Of a stretch of DNA of 64,000 nt, positions 1-8,177 are shown one piece after another. How positions within the stretch are numbered: the first letter of the stretch is position 1; every line of letters begins with the position of its first letter. A program made the position numbers and the translations under genes. A model generated the notes under the pieces. That model saw only the letters and a program-made list of their open reading frames with translations. It did no database searches and was not told the origin of the DNA. Source of the DNA: Paraperibacillus marinus (lineage in GTDB: Bacteria; Bacillota; Bacilli; Bacillales; DSM-1321); the NCBI RefSeq assembly GCF_046237605.1, contig NZ_CP143542.1, positions 3,038,001 to 3,102,000 of the forward strand. The letters run 5' to 3'.

Positions 1-2063
1 GGGGGCATCGGCTTTGAAAACAGATAACCCTGTCCTTTCTGGCAATTTGCTTCCCTCAGGAAGCCGGCCTGCTCAGGCACCTCAACGCCTTCGGCTATCA
101 CCTCAAGGCCGAGACTCTGCCCCAGGTGGATGATGGTGGTAATGATGGCTGCATCCTTCTTGTCATAAAGAATTTCCCTGACAAAGGACTGATCGATCTT
201 TAAGGTATCGAGCGGGAATTGTTTTAGATAGCTTAAGGAAGAATATCCGGTCCCGAAGTCGTCCACTGAAATGGATAATCCGATCTCCTTGAGCTTGGTT
301 ACGATCTCAAGGCTCTCCACAGTATTCTGAATGGCACCCTCCGTTATTTCTATTTCAAGTCTCGCAGGACTCACTCCATACTTCTTGATCACATCATTCA
401 GCCTCTCGGCAAGCTGGGGCTGCAGAAATTGTTTCGGCGAGAGATTGATCGCCACTTTTATTTCTGGCAGTCCTTTTATATCCCATTCCACAATCTGCCT
501 GCATACTTCCTCAAGCACCCATTCCCCAATCGGGACAATCAGGGCCGTATCTTCCGCCAGCGGAATGAATTCAGCTGGAGAAACGTACCCGAGGGTAGGG
601 TTATGCCAGCGAAGCAATGCTTCCAGGCTCTCAATCTGATTGGTGGCCAGATTGATTTGCGGCTGATAATAAAGGTTTAATTCTTTCTTCTCAATGGCCC
701 TTCTCAGATTGGACTCCATCACGACAATATTGGGCTGATGAAGAAGGATGTCCTTACTGAAAAACTGAAAATGCGCCTTGCCTCTTTCCTTCACCTTATG
801 GAGGGCACCGTCAGCTTTCCTTAAAAGGGTTTCGCTGTCTATCCCATCAAGCGGATACATACTTATCCCAATGCTTGGAGAAATAAAATAATCCTGGCCG
901 CGAAGTGTAAAAGGCTGGCCAAATTGGTTGAACAGCACAACAGCAAACTGCTCTGCTTCCTCTTTACTGCTGTGGCTGAGCAGGACGGTAAATTCATCTC
1001 CGCCCTGGCGGTAAAGCTTGTAGTCAAAATCCCTGATGGCCAAAAGCCTCCTGCCCACTTCCTTGAGAAGGGCATCACCGATGTTATGTCCAAGGGAATC
1101 ATTCAGGTACTTGAATCTGTCCAGATCTATATTGTATATGGCAATCTGTCTTGCAGGGGCGCTCGCCTCGGTAATTGCTTCATTTATATCACGTATGAGT
1201 GCCGTCCTGTTCATCAGACCGGTCAACTGGTCATGATAGGCCATATATTTTATAGTTTCCAGATTGTCTTTTTGGGCAGTAATATTCCTCATAATGATAT
1301 ACAGGCCCCTCACCTGCCCAGCAATAATGATGGGCACTGTCCGGATATGGACGGAAATGCCGGATCCTCCCTTATCAATGAAACAGAGATCAATCGACTC
1401 CATGGCAGCACCTTTCATCGAACCGCTGAATAATGCCTTGAAGCTGTCCTGATCTTCCCCGCTCAAGAATGAAACAAATTCCTTCATGTTCAGTTCAATT
1501 CCGCTGAAACCGGTGATTTTGTATGCTGCGGGATTCACATTCACAATATTCCCGGTTTCATCCAGCGTAAAGATAGAATCCATATTATGATCAATCAGCG
1601 ACCGAAACCGATCCTGGCTTTCTATAAGCTTTTCATTTTCAAGCACTGCTTCTGTGATATCCCTTGTCACACTGACTATATACTGAATCGGTCCGGCTTC
1701 TTCACCCACCGGAGTGAGAATGGATTCTCCAAAAAAGCGCCTGCCGCTAGATGAGATGCCGGAGTCTTTAAAATACACCGCCTCCCCGGTTTCCAGGACC
1801 TGATTATATTGACGGATGAGCTCATGGGCCTTATCAGATGACAGCACATCCTGAATCAGCCTGCCAATGCTTCCATCTGTAAGGGCAGCACGTTCAAGAG
1901 CCACTTCGTTGGCAAATAAGTAGCGGAATTGACCCGCTCCTTCCACCTTCATGATGAATAGCATGTCTTTTACATGCCGGAACATAATTTCGAGAAGGAT
2001 GGTATCCATGTTACCGCTTCCTTTTTTATGTAACTTATCGAGATAATAATTGAATGAATCCAT
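1..2063 (-). CDS. PAS-GGDEF-EAL cyclic-di-GMP signalling protein (3' end outside window)
   Basis: Reading leftward from an ATG at 2063, an open frame of 687 codons runs off the window edge, so the C-terminus is missing. Two PAS-like sensor segments (about residues 20-140 and 145-265) precede a GGDEF domain with an intact GGDEF motif near residue 354 (plus positions 990-1004). An EAL domain follows, with the signature EAL near residue 481 and downstream DDFGTGYSSL and EVIAEGVE motifs. Both the diguanylate cyclase and the phosphodiesterase signatures are intact by eye, so the net activity cannot be decided from sequence. No membrane segment is seen; it is probably a cytosolic regulator of motility or matrix production. 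Confidence in the domain call is high; no ortholog name is assigned. Confidence 0.93.
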   Translation of the reverse strand, partial: MDSFNYYLDKLHKKGSGNMDTILLEIMFRHVKDMLFIMKVEGAGQFRYLFANEVALERAALTDGSIGRLIQDVLSSDKAHELIRQYNQVLETGEAVYFKDSGISSSGRRFFGESILTPVGEEAGPIQYIVSVTRDITEAVLENEKLIESQDRFRSLIDHNMDSIFTLDETGNIVNVNPAAYKITGFSGIELNMKEFVSFLSGEDQDSFKALFSGSMKGAAMESIDLCFIDKGGSGISVHIRTVPIIIAGQVRGLYIIMRNITAQKDNLETIKYMAYHDQLTGLMNRTALIRDINEAITEASAPARQIAIYNIDLDRFKYLNDSLGHNIGDALLKEVGRRLLAIRDFDYKLYRQGGDEFTVLLSHSSKEEAEQFAVVLFNQFGQPFTLRGQDYFISPSIGISMYPLDGIDSETLLRKADGALHKVKERGKAHFQFFSKDILLHQPNIVVMESNLRRAIEKKELNLYYQPQINLATNQIESLEALLRWHNPTLGYVSPAEFIPLAEDTALIVPIGEWVLEEVCRQIVEWDIKGLPEIKVAINLSPKQFLQPQLAERLNDVIKKYGVSPARLEIEITEGAIQNTVESLEIVTKLKEIGLSISVDDFGTGYSSLSYLKQFPLDTLKIDQSFVREILYDKKDAAIITTIIHLGQSLGLEVIAEGVEVPEQAGFLREANCQKGQGYLFSKPMP

Positions 2064-2231
2064 AATGTCAGCACCTTAAGGAATGCCGCTGTATACTGTC
2101 CCCCAGCCTGCAGGAAAAACAGATACAGTGGAAGTAAATTCCGTATTTTGTTAGTTTTTGTATACTGTCATTTTACAACGAATTTGCATGAAGCACAGCA
2201 AAAATTAGAAAATAAAAAAACTTCCCTGCTT

Positions 2232-2606
2232 CTAGAATATCTTCGGCACATACATGCCTATTATGCGGCCGATTGGAAATGCCAGGAGGCTGCCGCCAAT
2301 TGACAGGATGATGTACAGCACAAAGCCCTTCATATTGTTTTCTCTTAGCAGCTGTGCTGCTTCTAGGCTGAAAGTAGACATGGTTGTAAAAGAGCCCAAA
2401 AATCCAGCAGATGCAAACAGAATGAAGTGCTGCCCTGAGCTTTCTAAAATAGGCAGGACAAGTCCAAGCAAGAAACAGCCGGCTATATTGATTGCTGCAA
2501 TGGAAAGAGGTATGGATGACTTTCGTCCGGCAAGCCACCACATCCCAGCCAGGAATCGTGCAATCGATCCAAAAAATCCACCCAGTGCTACTGAAAGGCA
2601 GTCCAT
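2232..2606 (-). CDS. crcB: CrcB/FluC fluoride channel subunit
   Basis: A 124-residue membrane protein with four hydrophobic segments, the usual length for FluC/CrcB. It has an N-terminal GGxxGSxARF-type motif and the central GFLGSFTTMSTFS signature, typical of the family. FluC channels are dual-topology dimers that export toxic cytoplasmic fluoride. The ATG lies one base after the TGA of the upstream crcB paralog (TGAAATG), so the pair is almost certainly translationally coupled. Bacillaceae often encode two complementary subunits side by side, probably forming a heterodimer. Confidence 0.93.
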   Translation of the reverse strand: MDCLSVALGGFFGSIARFLAGMWWLAGRKSSIPLSIAAINIAGCFLLGLVLPILESSGQHFILFASAGFLGSFTTMSTFSLEAAQLLRENNMKGFVLYIILSIGGSLLAFPIGRIIGMYVPKIF

Positions 2607-2607
2607 T

Positions 2608-2964
2608 TCACTTCACCGCCTTCCCTGCTGCCGAGTAACCCAAGAAAGCTGAACCTATACACAGCACGGCTGTGGATACGATGTATAAAAGTCCGGACAG
2701 GCCCCCGTCTAACAGTAATGTGCAGACTTCCATTGAAAAGGTAGACATAGTCGAAAAGCCCCCGCAAAAACCTGTGCCTAAAAAGAGTAAAAGCATAGGT
2801 TTCTTTTCTTTGATTTGTAATCCATTTATATATCCAATCAGGAGACTCGCAAGTATATTGGCAGTTAATGTGCCTTCAGGTCCAGCCGCGCCCTGCTGAA
2901 CCCAGAATCTCGCCATGGCCCCGGCCGCACCGCCGAATCCTGCGGCCGCAATACTCTTCAGCAT
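2608..2964 (-). CDS. crcB: CrcB/FluC fluoride channel subunit (paralog)
   Basis: A 118-residue, four-helix membrane protein with GGAAGAMARF near the N-terminus and GFCGGFSTMSTFSMEV in the middle, the hallmark of fluoride channels. It is first in a two-gene unit with a GGAGGGGGATCC-type ribosome site directly before the ATG, and its stop codon is followed one base later by the start of the second crcB. The 100 bases upstream do not contain a recognisable crcB (fluoride) riboswitch, so control by fluoride is not shown here. Confidence 0.93.
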   Translation of the reverse strand: MLKSIAAAGFGGAAGAMARFWVQQGAAGPEGTLTANILASLLIGYINGLQIKEKKPMLLLFLGTGFCGGFSTMSTFSMEVCTLLLDGGLSGLLYIVSTAVLCIGSAFLGYSAAGKAVK

Positions 2965-3082
2965 GGATCCCCCTCCTTATCCTCATCATGACAGGCTCCA
3001 TACAGGCCTGCATCTCATATTATAGCTTAGGATAGACACCTTTTCACAGGTGTAGATGCAGTTATAGAAAGGAAGAGTTGCT

Positions 3083-3292
3083 TTGTATTATCAACAATCC
3101 TATTATCCGCAGTACGGCCAAACCCTGGCTCCCCGTGAACAGGAACAGGGAAATGATGAGCGGTTCTTTCCACTGCTCCCCTTTGCAGCCGGCCTTGCCA
3201 TCGGCCCCCTGCTGTTCAACAGACCCTACTTTTATCCCTATCCTGTATACGCGGCATATCCTCCGCCCGTGCCGCCCTATTACTATTATTAG
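3083..3292 (+). CDS. Small tyrosine/proline-rich protein, possibly spore surface
   Basis: A 69-residue frame starting at TTG (3083), preceded by a GAAAGGAAG ribosome site at 3067-3075. The N-terminus is rich in Tyr and Gln, a hydrophobic segment (about residues 32-45, PLLPFAAGLAIGPLLF) follows, and the C-terminus is a Tyr/Pro/Ala tail ending in four tyrosines. A strong intrinsic terminator lies 16 bases after the stop, which supports a genuine transcription unit. Small Tyr/Pro-rich proteins of this kind are common among Bacillus spore-coat and spore-surface proteins, but I do not recognise the family, and that role is inference from composition only. Confidence 0.6.
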   Translation: MYYQQSYYPQYGQTLAPREQEQGNDERFFPLLPFAAGLAIGPLLFNRPYFYPYPVYAAYPPPVPPYYYY

Positions 3293-3307
3293 AAAATCTG
3301 CCCCTGC

Positions 3308-3350
3308 ATTCTTCAGCCCTTCGGTTAATCGGGCTGAAGAATATTTTATA
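3308..3350 (+). terminator. Intrinsic terminator after the Tyr/Pro-rich ORF
   Basis: A perfect 12-bp stem (ATTCTTCAGCCC at 3308-3319 and its complement at 3331-3342) with an 11-base loop, followed by the T-rich ATTTTATAT. It ends the short transcript that starts before 3083. Confidence 0.85.
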
Positions 3351-3527
3351 TCTTTTATCTAATTGCAGATTTTAAGTTTAAGTTCTATACATATAGGGCA
3401 AAACGAAGATGACATGATATGGAGCTAAGCTTAAGCCTATTCCACAGCTGTAAAAGTTTATCTCTTTTCTCTATAAGAAAATGTTATAATAAATGTCAAA
3501 AAATATTGGAACTGAAAGGAGATTTAT

Positions 3528-4043
3528 ATGAGCCAGCCCAATCAGGGCAAGCCGGGCACCTCGGTTTCCGTCCAAACCTTAGCCCAGGCCATCTTTGTCG
3601 TAAACAAGCATGCCAAGACAGCGTTGAAGCCCCAAAACCTTTACCATCTCAAACAAAAAGCGTTAGATCAGCTGATGCAGGAAGGAAAAGCCAAGAAAGT
3701 GGGTCTCCACTTTTCTGATAATCCCCGGTTCTCAAGACAGCAGTCGGATGTAATTGTAGAATGCGGAGATTATATTTTCCATCTGCCTCCAACCAGGGAG
3801 GATAAAACATCCCTTCCCCATTTAGGAAGCCGCCTTTCCGGTAAAAGAAATCCAAAGGCCCATTTGTCACTGTCTAAAGCCAGGAACATCCTCCAGGATT
3901 ATTTAGGTATCAAGCATGCCCAGAATCAGCCGGAGAAAAAAAACAGCCGGACCCCAAGAAGGGTTCCTCAGCCAAAGACACCAGACTGCTTCTCTTCCTC
4001 TTTCCTTGGCGGAGATATCTCTTTTCCCAAACCAAAAAGATAA
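3528..4043 (+). CDS. ykyB: YkyB-family protein
   Basis: A 171-residue cytosolic protein with a ribosome site (GAAAGGAG) before the ATG. Residues 10-140 match what I recall of B. subtilis YkyB: an N-terminal LAQAIFVVNKHAKTA segment and a central block that includes VGLHFSDNPRFS. The function of the family is unknown. In B. subtilis ykyB sits next to cheV and patA, as it does here, which supports the assignment. The last ~30 residues are Lys/Pro/Ser-rich, probably disordered, and may be a lineage-specific extension. The stop codon overlaps the start of a strong terminator. Confidence 0.85.
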   Translation: MSQPNQGKPGTSVSVQTLAQAIFVVNKHAKTALKPQNLYHLKQKALDQLMQEGKAKKVGLHFSDNPRFSRQQSDVIVECGDYIFHLPPTREDKTSLPHLGSRLSGKRNPKAHLSLSKARNILQDYLGIKHAQNQPEKKNSRTPRRVPQPKTPDCFSSSFLGGDISFPKPKR

Positions 4044-4076
4044 AGGAGCCCTTTGCAAAGGGCTCCTTTATTTTTT
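4042..4076 (+). terminator. Intrinsic terminator of ykyB
   Basis: A near-continuous palindrome (AAAGGAGCCCTTT then its complement, 4042-4069) followed by ATTTTTTCT. The T-run merges into the left end of dispersed repeat copy 1. Confidence 0.88.
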
Positions 4077-4257
4077 CTGGGGAAAAGAGGCGGAGCTGCA
4101 TGTATCAAAAAGCTTCCTGCAGCTTGGTGTGACCATCATTTATCTTGCTGGCATTCCTGCCTGCGCTTTATTCCGCTCCAGCCGCATTGTGTTTGTTCCT
4201 GCTCTTGTCCAGGTTCCTTTCCAGGCATGGACTGCGGGTGAAAACTCATGTTAGTTT
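4073..4257 (+). repeat. Dispersed ~180 bp repeat, copy 1 (forward)
   Basis: One of six related intergenic elements in this window. The left end resembles TTTTCTGTGGAAAAGGGG, followed by CGGAGCTGCATG. Other shared blocks are TTCCTGCAGCT, GGCATTCCTGCCTGCG, TGTTTGTTCCTGCTCTTG, AGGTTCCTTTCCA and the right end CTCATGTTTGTTTT. This copy is nearly full length, starts in the terminator T-run of ykyB and ends over the last codons of the convergent HD-domain gene. Its reading frames are not conserved between copies, so it is treated as non-coding. Confidence 0.85.
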
Positions 4258-4797
4258 TATGCGTTCGGCTAGTTTCCTTAATTCATGGAAGTACCCGGGA
4301 ACCTCCTCTTGAGATGTATGATCCAGTATCGCACGTGAAACATTTGAATAGTACCAATACTGTTTTTCTCTGCCTCTTTTGAAGTGGGACCACACATCAT
4401 CCCCATATTCCTCATAATTACTAATGATACTTTTTAGGTTATCAAGCTTATCAGCAGCCACCAGCGCCTTCAGCTCCATGCCGGCGTCTCTCACACTTTG
4501 TATAGTATGCATTTTTCTTTCTTCCCAGATGAGGTGCTTTTCCTCTGTATTGCCGGCAACGAGCCTGGCAACTTCCGGTCCAAATTCCAGCTGGATTTCC
4601 TGAATGGTAACTGAAGTGTCCTCTACCACATCATGGAGCAGTCCTGCAGCCACTACTTCATCTGCAAAATGGGCGTTTTTTAGTATCTCCGCAACATTCA
4701 AGGGATGCTCAATATAAGGTGTGCCCCTTATTTTCCTGATTTGCCCCTGATGTGCTGATCTTGCAAACCGCTCTGCTTTCGCAATTAAATGATTCAT
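4246..4797 (-). CDS. Small HD-domain hydrolase, SpoT/MESH1-like
   Basis: 183 residues from the ATG at 4797; a second upstream ATG lies too close to the AGGA ribosome site. The sequence resembles the stand-alone (p)ppGpp hydrolase fold: AxxAHxGQxRK near residue 14, GTPYIEHPLNVAEIL, the metal-binding HD in GLLHDVVEDT, and AADKLDNL further on. It would be a cytosolic Mn-dependent hydrolase of (p)ppGpp or another nucleotide. There is no synthetase or TGS/ACT domain. It lies 16 bases after cheV on the same strand and is probably co-transcribed with it. The final TGA falls inside the right end of repeat copy 1. The substrate is inferred from family resemblance. Confidence 0.82.
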   Translation of the reverse strand: MNHLIAKAERFARSAHQGQIRKIRGTPYIEHPLNVAEILKNAHFADEVVAAGLLHDVVEDTSVTIQEIQLEFGPEVARLVAGNTEEKHLIWEERKMHTIQSVRDAGMELKALVAADKLDNLKSIISNYEEYGDDVWSHFKRGREKQYWYYSNVSRAILDHTSQEEVPGYFHELRKLAERIKLT

Positions 4798-4813
4798 GGG
4801 ATCCATCCTGTCT

Positions 4814-5719
4814 TTAGCGGATCAGCTCATCCATATATTCGATCAGCCTGCCTATTTCCGGCTTGCTCACCTGTGCGTCGGCACCGACCATCTTGCCTTT
4901 ATGGCGGAGATCTTCTGTAATTAAAGAAGAAAAGATAATGACAGGAAGCTTATTGAAGGCTTCACTCGTCTTGATCCTTCTCGTCAGATGGAGACCATCC
5001 ATTTTCGGCATTTCGATATCAGTGATGAGCAAATCGACTTCATCTTCAATTTTTTTGCCATCATTCTCCAGGGCTTCTAAATAAGCCAGTGTATCACTGC
5101 CGTTTTCAAAGAATTTCACCTGCTGGATACCGGCCTCAAGAAGGGTCCCTTCTATCAGCTTTCTTAATAGTGCGGAATCCTCAGCAACTATGATTTTTTT
5201 ATCTGATCTGTCCCGGGCCTCAACATGCTTCAGCCTGCCTGCATGAATTCCGGAATCCGGATTGATGTCGACTATCATCTTTTCAAAGTCCAGAAGCATC
5301 AGCATATGGCCTTCAAGGTTTACCATGCCCACTATCTGGCTTTCAAGACCCTGCATAAGTCCAGTCGGTTTCTCGATAGACTCCCATGACAGCCGGTGAA
5401 TCTGAGTAACAGAATGTACATGGAACACCGTCTTCTGCATATTGAATTCTGCCACGATAAATTTATCATCATGGGGCGTCTGTGATGGCGGCAGCCCGAG
5501 GGCAACCGCTACATCAATAATGGGCAGGACTTCTCCCCTGAGCTCGATGACCCCTTCAACATTCTGGTGGGAACGGGGAATCGGCGTTACAGAAACAGGT
5601 TTTATGATCTCCTTGACTTTAATGACATTAATGCCGAATTTAATAGCTCCAATTCCAAATTCAACTACTTCTATCTCGTTTGTGCCGCTCTCCAGTAATA
5701 TACCTTTATTTGAATCCAT
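4814..5719 (-). CDS. cheV: Chemotaxis coupling protein CheV
   Basis: 301 residues. The ATG at 5719 is preferred over the one at 5734 because GGAGG sits 8 bases before it. Residues 15-160 form a CheW-like coupling domain (VEGVIELRGEVLPIIDV), and residues 175-301 form a response-regulator receiver with phosphoacceptor Asp234 in LLITDIEMPKMDG, the acidic pocket VAEDS and the late Lys in SKPE. CheV couples chemoreceptors to CheA and mediates adaptation through phosphorylation. A sigma-D type promoter lies upstream, as expected for a motility gene. Neighbouring ykyB and patA match the B. subtilis order. Confidence 0.96.
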   Translation of the reverse strand: MDSNKGILLESGTNEIEVVEFGIGAIKFGINVIKVKEIIKPVSVTPIPRSHQNVEGVIELRGEVLPIIDVAVALGLPPSQTPHDDKFIVAEFNMQKTVFHVHSVTQIHRLSWESIEKPTGLMQGLESQIVGMVNLEGHMLMLLDFEKMIVDINPDSGIHAGRLKHVEARDRSDKKIIVAEDSALLRKLIEGTLLEAGIQQVKFFENGSDTLAYLEALENDGKKIEDEVDLLITDIEMPKMDGLHLTRRIKTSEAFNKLPVIIFSSLITEDLRHKGKMVGADAQVSKPEIGRLIEYMDELIR

Positions 5720-5779
5720 ATGTTCAGCCTCCATGCCTGCCGGTCAGCTGCTGCTTCCCGGTACTTTTCTCTATATATT

Positions 5780-5806
5780 ATTTCGGCTGGAAAGCTGAAT
5801 TCTTTA
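5780..5806 (-). promoter_or_regulatory. Sigma-D (flagellar) promoter of cheV
   Basis: On the minus strand TAAA (5806-5803) is followed by exactly 15 bases and then GCCGAAAT (5787-5780). The known SigD consensus is TAAA-N15-GCCGATAT, so only one position differs. It lies about 60 bases before the cheV start, which fits its chemotaxis role. Confidence 0.85.
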
Positions 5807-5888
5807 GTAGGCCCACTGCCTGAAGCATTAAAATGTCGATAAATATAAATAAGAGCTTTAAAGAAAGAATTCTGTATGAATACTGATT

Positions 5889-6890
5889 TCACCGATCCCG
5901 GCCCGGCCTGCCGTTATTTTTTATGATGAGCTTTTGCGTCCTTGTTATCCAGCCCCTTTTGTAGAAAAACAAGAACATGGAAATAGAGATGATAATCATA
6001 AGCGCCATAATCAGGGGAAATCCATACTTCCAATGAAGCTCGGGCATATAATCGAAGTTCATGCCATAAATGCCGACAATAAAGGTAAGCGGCATAAAGA
6101 TCGTGGTAATCACAGTCAGCGTCATCATGATTGTATTCATATTGTAGGAATTCATGGAAATATAACTGTCCCTGATATCAGAGGAATATTCCCGAAAGGA
6201 CTCCATCATTTCAACCAGCTTGAGCAAGTGGTCATATATATCATGAAAATACAGCTTCTGGTCAGGCACTTGGTTCAATCTTTCAGAATTTGTAATCCGG
6301 TATAATAAATCCCTCATAGGGATGAGCGTTTTTCTGATCTTGTTAAGGTCGCCTCTGATATCAAACAATTCTTCCATCAAGTCAGTGGCAGAGTTCCTTC
6401 CCGGATTATCATCAAGATCATTTAAGCTGTCCTCAATTTTGAAGAGAATAGGGAAAAATTGATCAACAATACTATCAATGACCCAATGAATGATGGAATA
6501 GGGTCCGCGCAGGTTTGCCTGAGAATCGGAGAAGGAATCCCACATCCGCTCCAGCTCCGGCAATGCTTTTTTATGATAGGTAACTGCATGCCGGGCACCC
6601 ATGAATAAATCCACTTCCTCCGCTTCCAGTGTTACATAATCAAGCGCGTGCACTACCAGGAACTGATAATCACCATAAAAGTCAATTTTTGGCCGCTGAA
6701 GAAAATCATCAAAGCAATCTTCCACCGCAAGCGGATGGAATCCAAAAAATGAACCCAGCATCTCCGTTTCATCCCGCGTCGGACTGCAAAAATCAGTCCA
6801 GCACCATTTGATATCCCCTCGCTTCGTATCTTCAAGGGACAGATTGGTCAAAACCTGTCCGCTTTCTGTAATAGCCGCTGTTCTGATCAA
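5889..6890 (-). CDS. corA: CorA-family Mg2+/Co2+ transporter
   Basis: 333 residues starting at TTG (6890), with AAAGGAG 8-9 bases upstream. It has a long soluble N-terminal domain rich in acidic and helical segments (about 1-265), then two C-terminal transmembrane helices with the family signature YGMN between them (GMN at 276-278) and a short basic tail. CorA proteins are homopentameric channels that bring Mg2+ into the cytoplasm, gated by intracellular Mg2+. It is divergent from patA across a ~95-base gap. Confidence 0.94.
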   Translation of the reverse strand: MIRTAAITESGQVLTNLSLEDTKRGDIKWCWTDFCSPTRDETEMLGSFFGFHPLAVEDCFDDFLQRPKIDFYGDYQFLVVHALDYVTLEAEEVDLFMGARHAVTYHKKALPELERMWDSFSDSQANLRGPYSIIHWVIDSIVDQFFPILFKIEDSLNDLDDNPGRNSATDLMEELFDIRGDLNKIRKTLIPMRDLLYRITNSERLNQVPDQKLYFHDIYDHLLKLVEMMESFREYSSDIRDSYISMNSYNMNTIMMTLTVITTIFMPLTFIVGIYGMNFDYMPELHWKYGFPLIMALMIIISISMFLFFYKRGWITRTQKLIIKNNGRPGRDR

Positions 6891-6985
6891 AAAAATCTCC
6901 TTTCCGGGGGACAGTCCCCCATTTCCCGATTATTTCCCGATGCTCTTTATCGTGGTAAAATGATAAGGAGATTAGGAGGAGCGAT

Positions 6986-8128
6986 ATGGAAAATTACTTG
7001 AATAAGCGTGTTACACAAATTGAACTTTCAGGCATACGCAAATTTTTTAATATGGTTTCGGAATTTGACGATGTGATATCCCTTACGATTGGACAGCCAG
7101 ATTTTAAAACTCCGCTTCATATCAAGGAAGCGGCCAAGCAGGCCATAGATGAGGACTTCACTGTCTATACACATAATGCCGGTTTCCTCGGGCTTAGGAA
7201 AGCTGCAGCCAATTTTGTGAAGGAAAAATACCGCCTTACATATGAAGCAGTCTCGGAAGTCATCGTCACTGCAGGCGCGAGTGAAGCCATCGATATCTCG
7301 CTTAGGACCATCCTGTCAGAAGGCGACGAAGCCATCCTGCCGGGTCCGGTGTATCCAGGATACGAACCGATTGTCAGACTTTGCGGAGGTGTACCGGTAC
7401 ACGCTGACATTACCGGGAACTCCTTCAAGATGACGGCAGATATTATAGCAGCCTATATCACTGAAAAAACAAAATGCATCATTCTTCCTTACCCTTCCAA
7501 TCCGACCGGCGTTTCTCTCAGTGCGGAAGAATTGCAGGAGATAGCGGCCCTGGTGCAAGATAAGGGCATTTTTATCATCGCGGACGAAATTTATAGCGAG
7601 CTTTCTTATGAAGGGCATGCTTCCATTGCGGAATTCCTGCCAGCCCAGACCATTTTGATCAATGGACTTTCCAAATCACACTCCATGACAGGCTGGCGGA
7701 TTGGATTCATTTTCGCCCCTGGCGTGATAGCTGAACATATACTGAAAGTGCATCAATATAATGTGAGCTGTGCCTCATCCATTTCACAAAAAGCAGCCTA
7801 CGCCGCCCTTACTGCCGGTTTTGATGACGCAGCCCCGATGAGGGCTGAGTACAGAACAAGAAGGGATTATGTTTATTCCCGGCTCAAGGAAATGAACCTG
7901 GATGTGGTCATGCCTGATGGAGCTTTTTACTTCTTTATTAAGCTTCCCCAAAAATATCGTTCATCGGAAGAATTTGCCCTTGATCTATTAAAAAGCAAGA
8001 GGGTGGCGCTTGTCCCCGGGAGTGCCTTCTCTCCGCTCGGAGAAGGTTATGTGCGATTATCCTACGCTTATTCCCTGGACACATTGGAAAGAGCCCTGGA
8101 CAGGCTTGCATCTTTCCTGGGCACGTGA
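6986..8128 (+). CDS. patA: PatA-like class I aminotransferase (N-acetyl-LL-diaminopimelate aminotransferase)
   Basis: 380 residues with an AGGAGGAG ribosome site. It is a fold-type I PLP enzyme: PSNPTG substrate segment, NxGLSKSHSMTGWR with the PLP lysine at 230, and the C-terminal GEGYVRLSYA arginine motif. In B. subtilis PatA (DapX), next to cheV and ykyB, is assigned to N-acetyl-LL-diaminopimelate transamination in lysine/peptidoglycan synthesis. The shared neighbourhood supports the same role. Substrate specificity cannot be read from sequence alone. A hairpin terminator follows the stop. Confidence 0.88.
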   Translation: MENYLNKRVTQIELSGIRKFFNMVSEFDDVISLTIGQPDFKTPLHIKEAAKQAIDEDFTVYTHNAGFLGLRKAAANFVKEKYRLTYEAVSEVIVTAGASEAIDISLRTILSEGDEAILPGPVYPGYEPIVRLCGGVPVHADITGNSFKMTADIIAAYITEKTKCIILPYPSNPTGVSLSAEELQEIAALVQDKGIFIIADEIYSELSYEGHASIAEFLPAQTILINGLSKSHSMTGWRIGFIFAPGVIAEHILKVHQYNVSCASSISQKAAYAALTAGFDDAAPMRAEYRTRRDYVYSRLKEMNLDVVMPDGAFYFFIKLPQKYRSSEEFALDLLKSKRVALVPGSAFSPLGEGYVRLSYAYSLDTLERALDRLASFLGT

Positions 8129-8132
8129 CAAA

Positions 8133-8169
8133 GAAACGCTTGGACCCATTTCGGTTCAAGCGTTTTTTG
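8133..8169 (+). terminator. Intrinsic terminator of patA
   Basis: An AAACGCTTGGACC stem with its complement (GGTTCAAGCGTTT, one mismatch), a short loop and TTTTTT. It also lies beyond the end of the convergent ykwC and may serve both directions. Confidence 0.85.
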
Positions 8170-8177
8170 CCGGCGCC

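Noticed and set aside
2965..3082. Fluoride riboswitch before crcB
   Set aside because: The conserved pseudoknot blocks of the crcB motif were not found in the leader.
4053..4254. Overlapping plus frames in repeat copy 1
   Set aside because: Same repeat sequence; frames differ between copies and no start signals exist.
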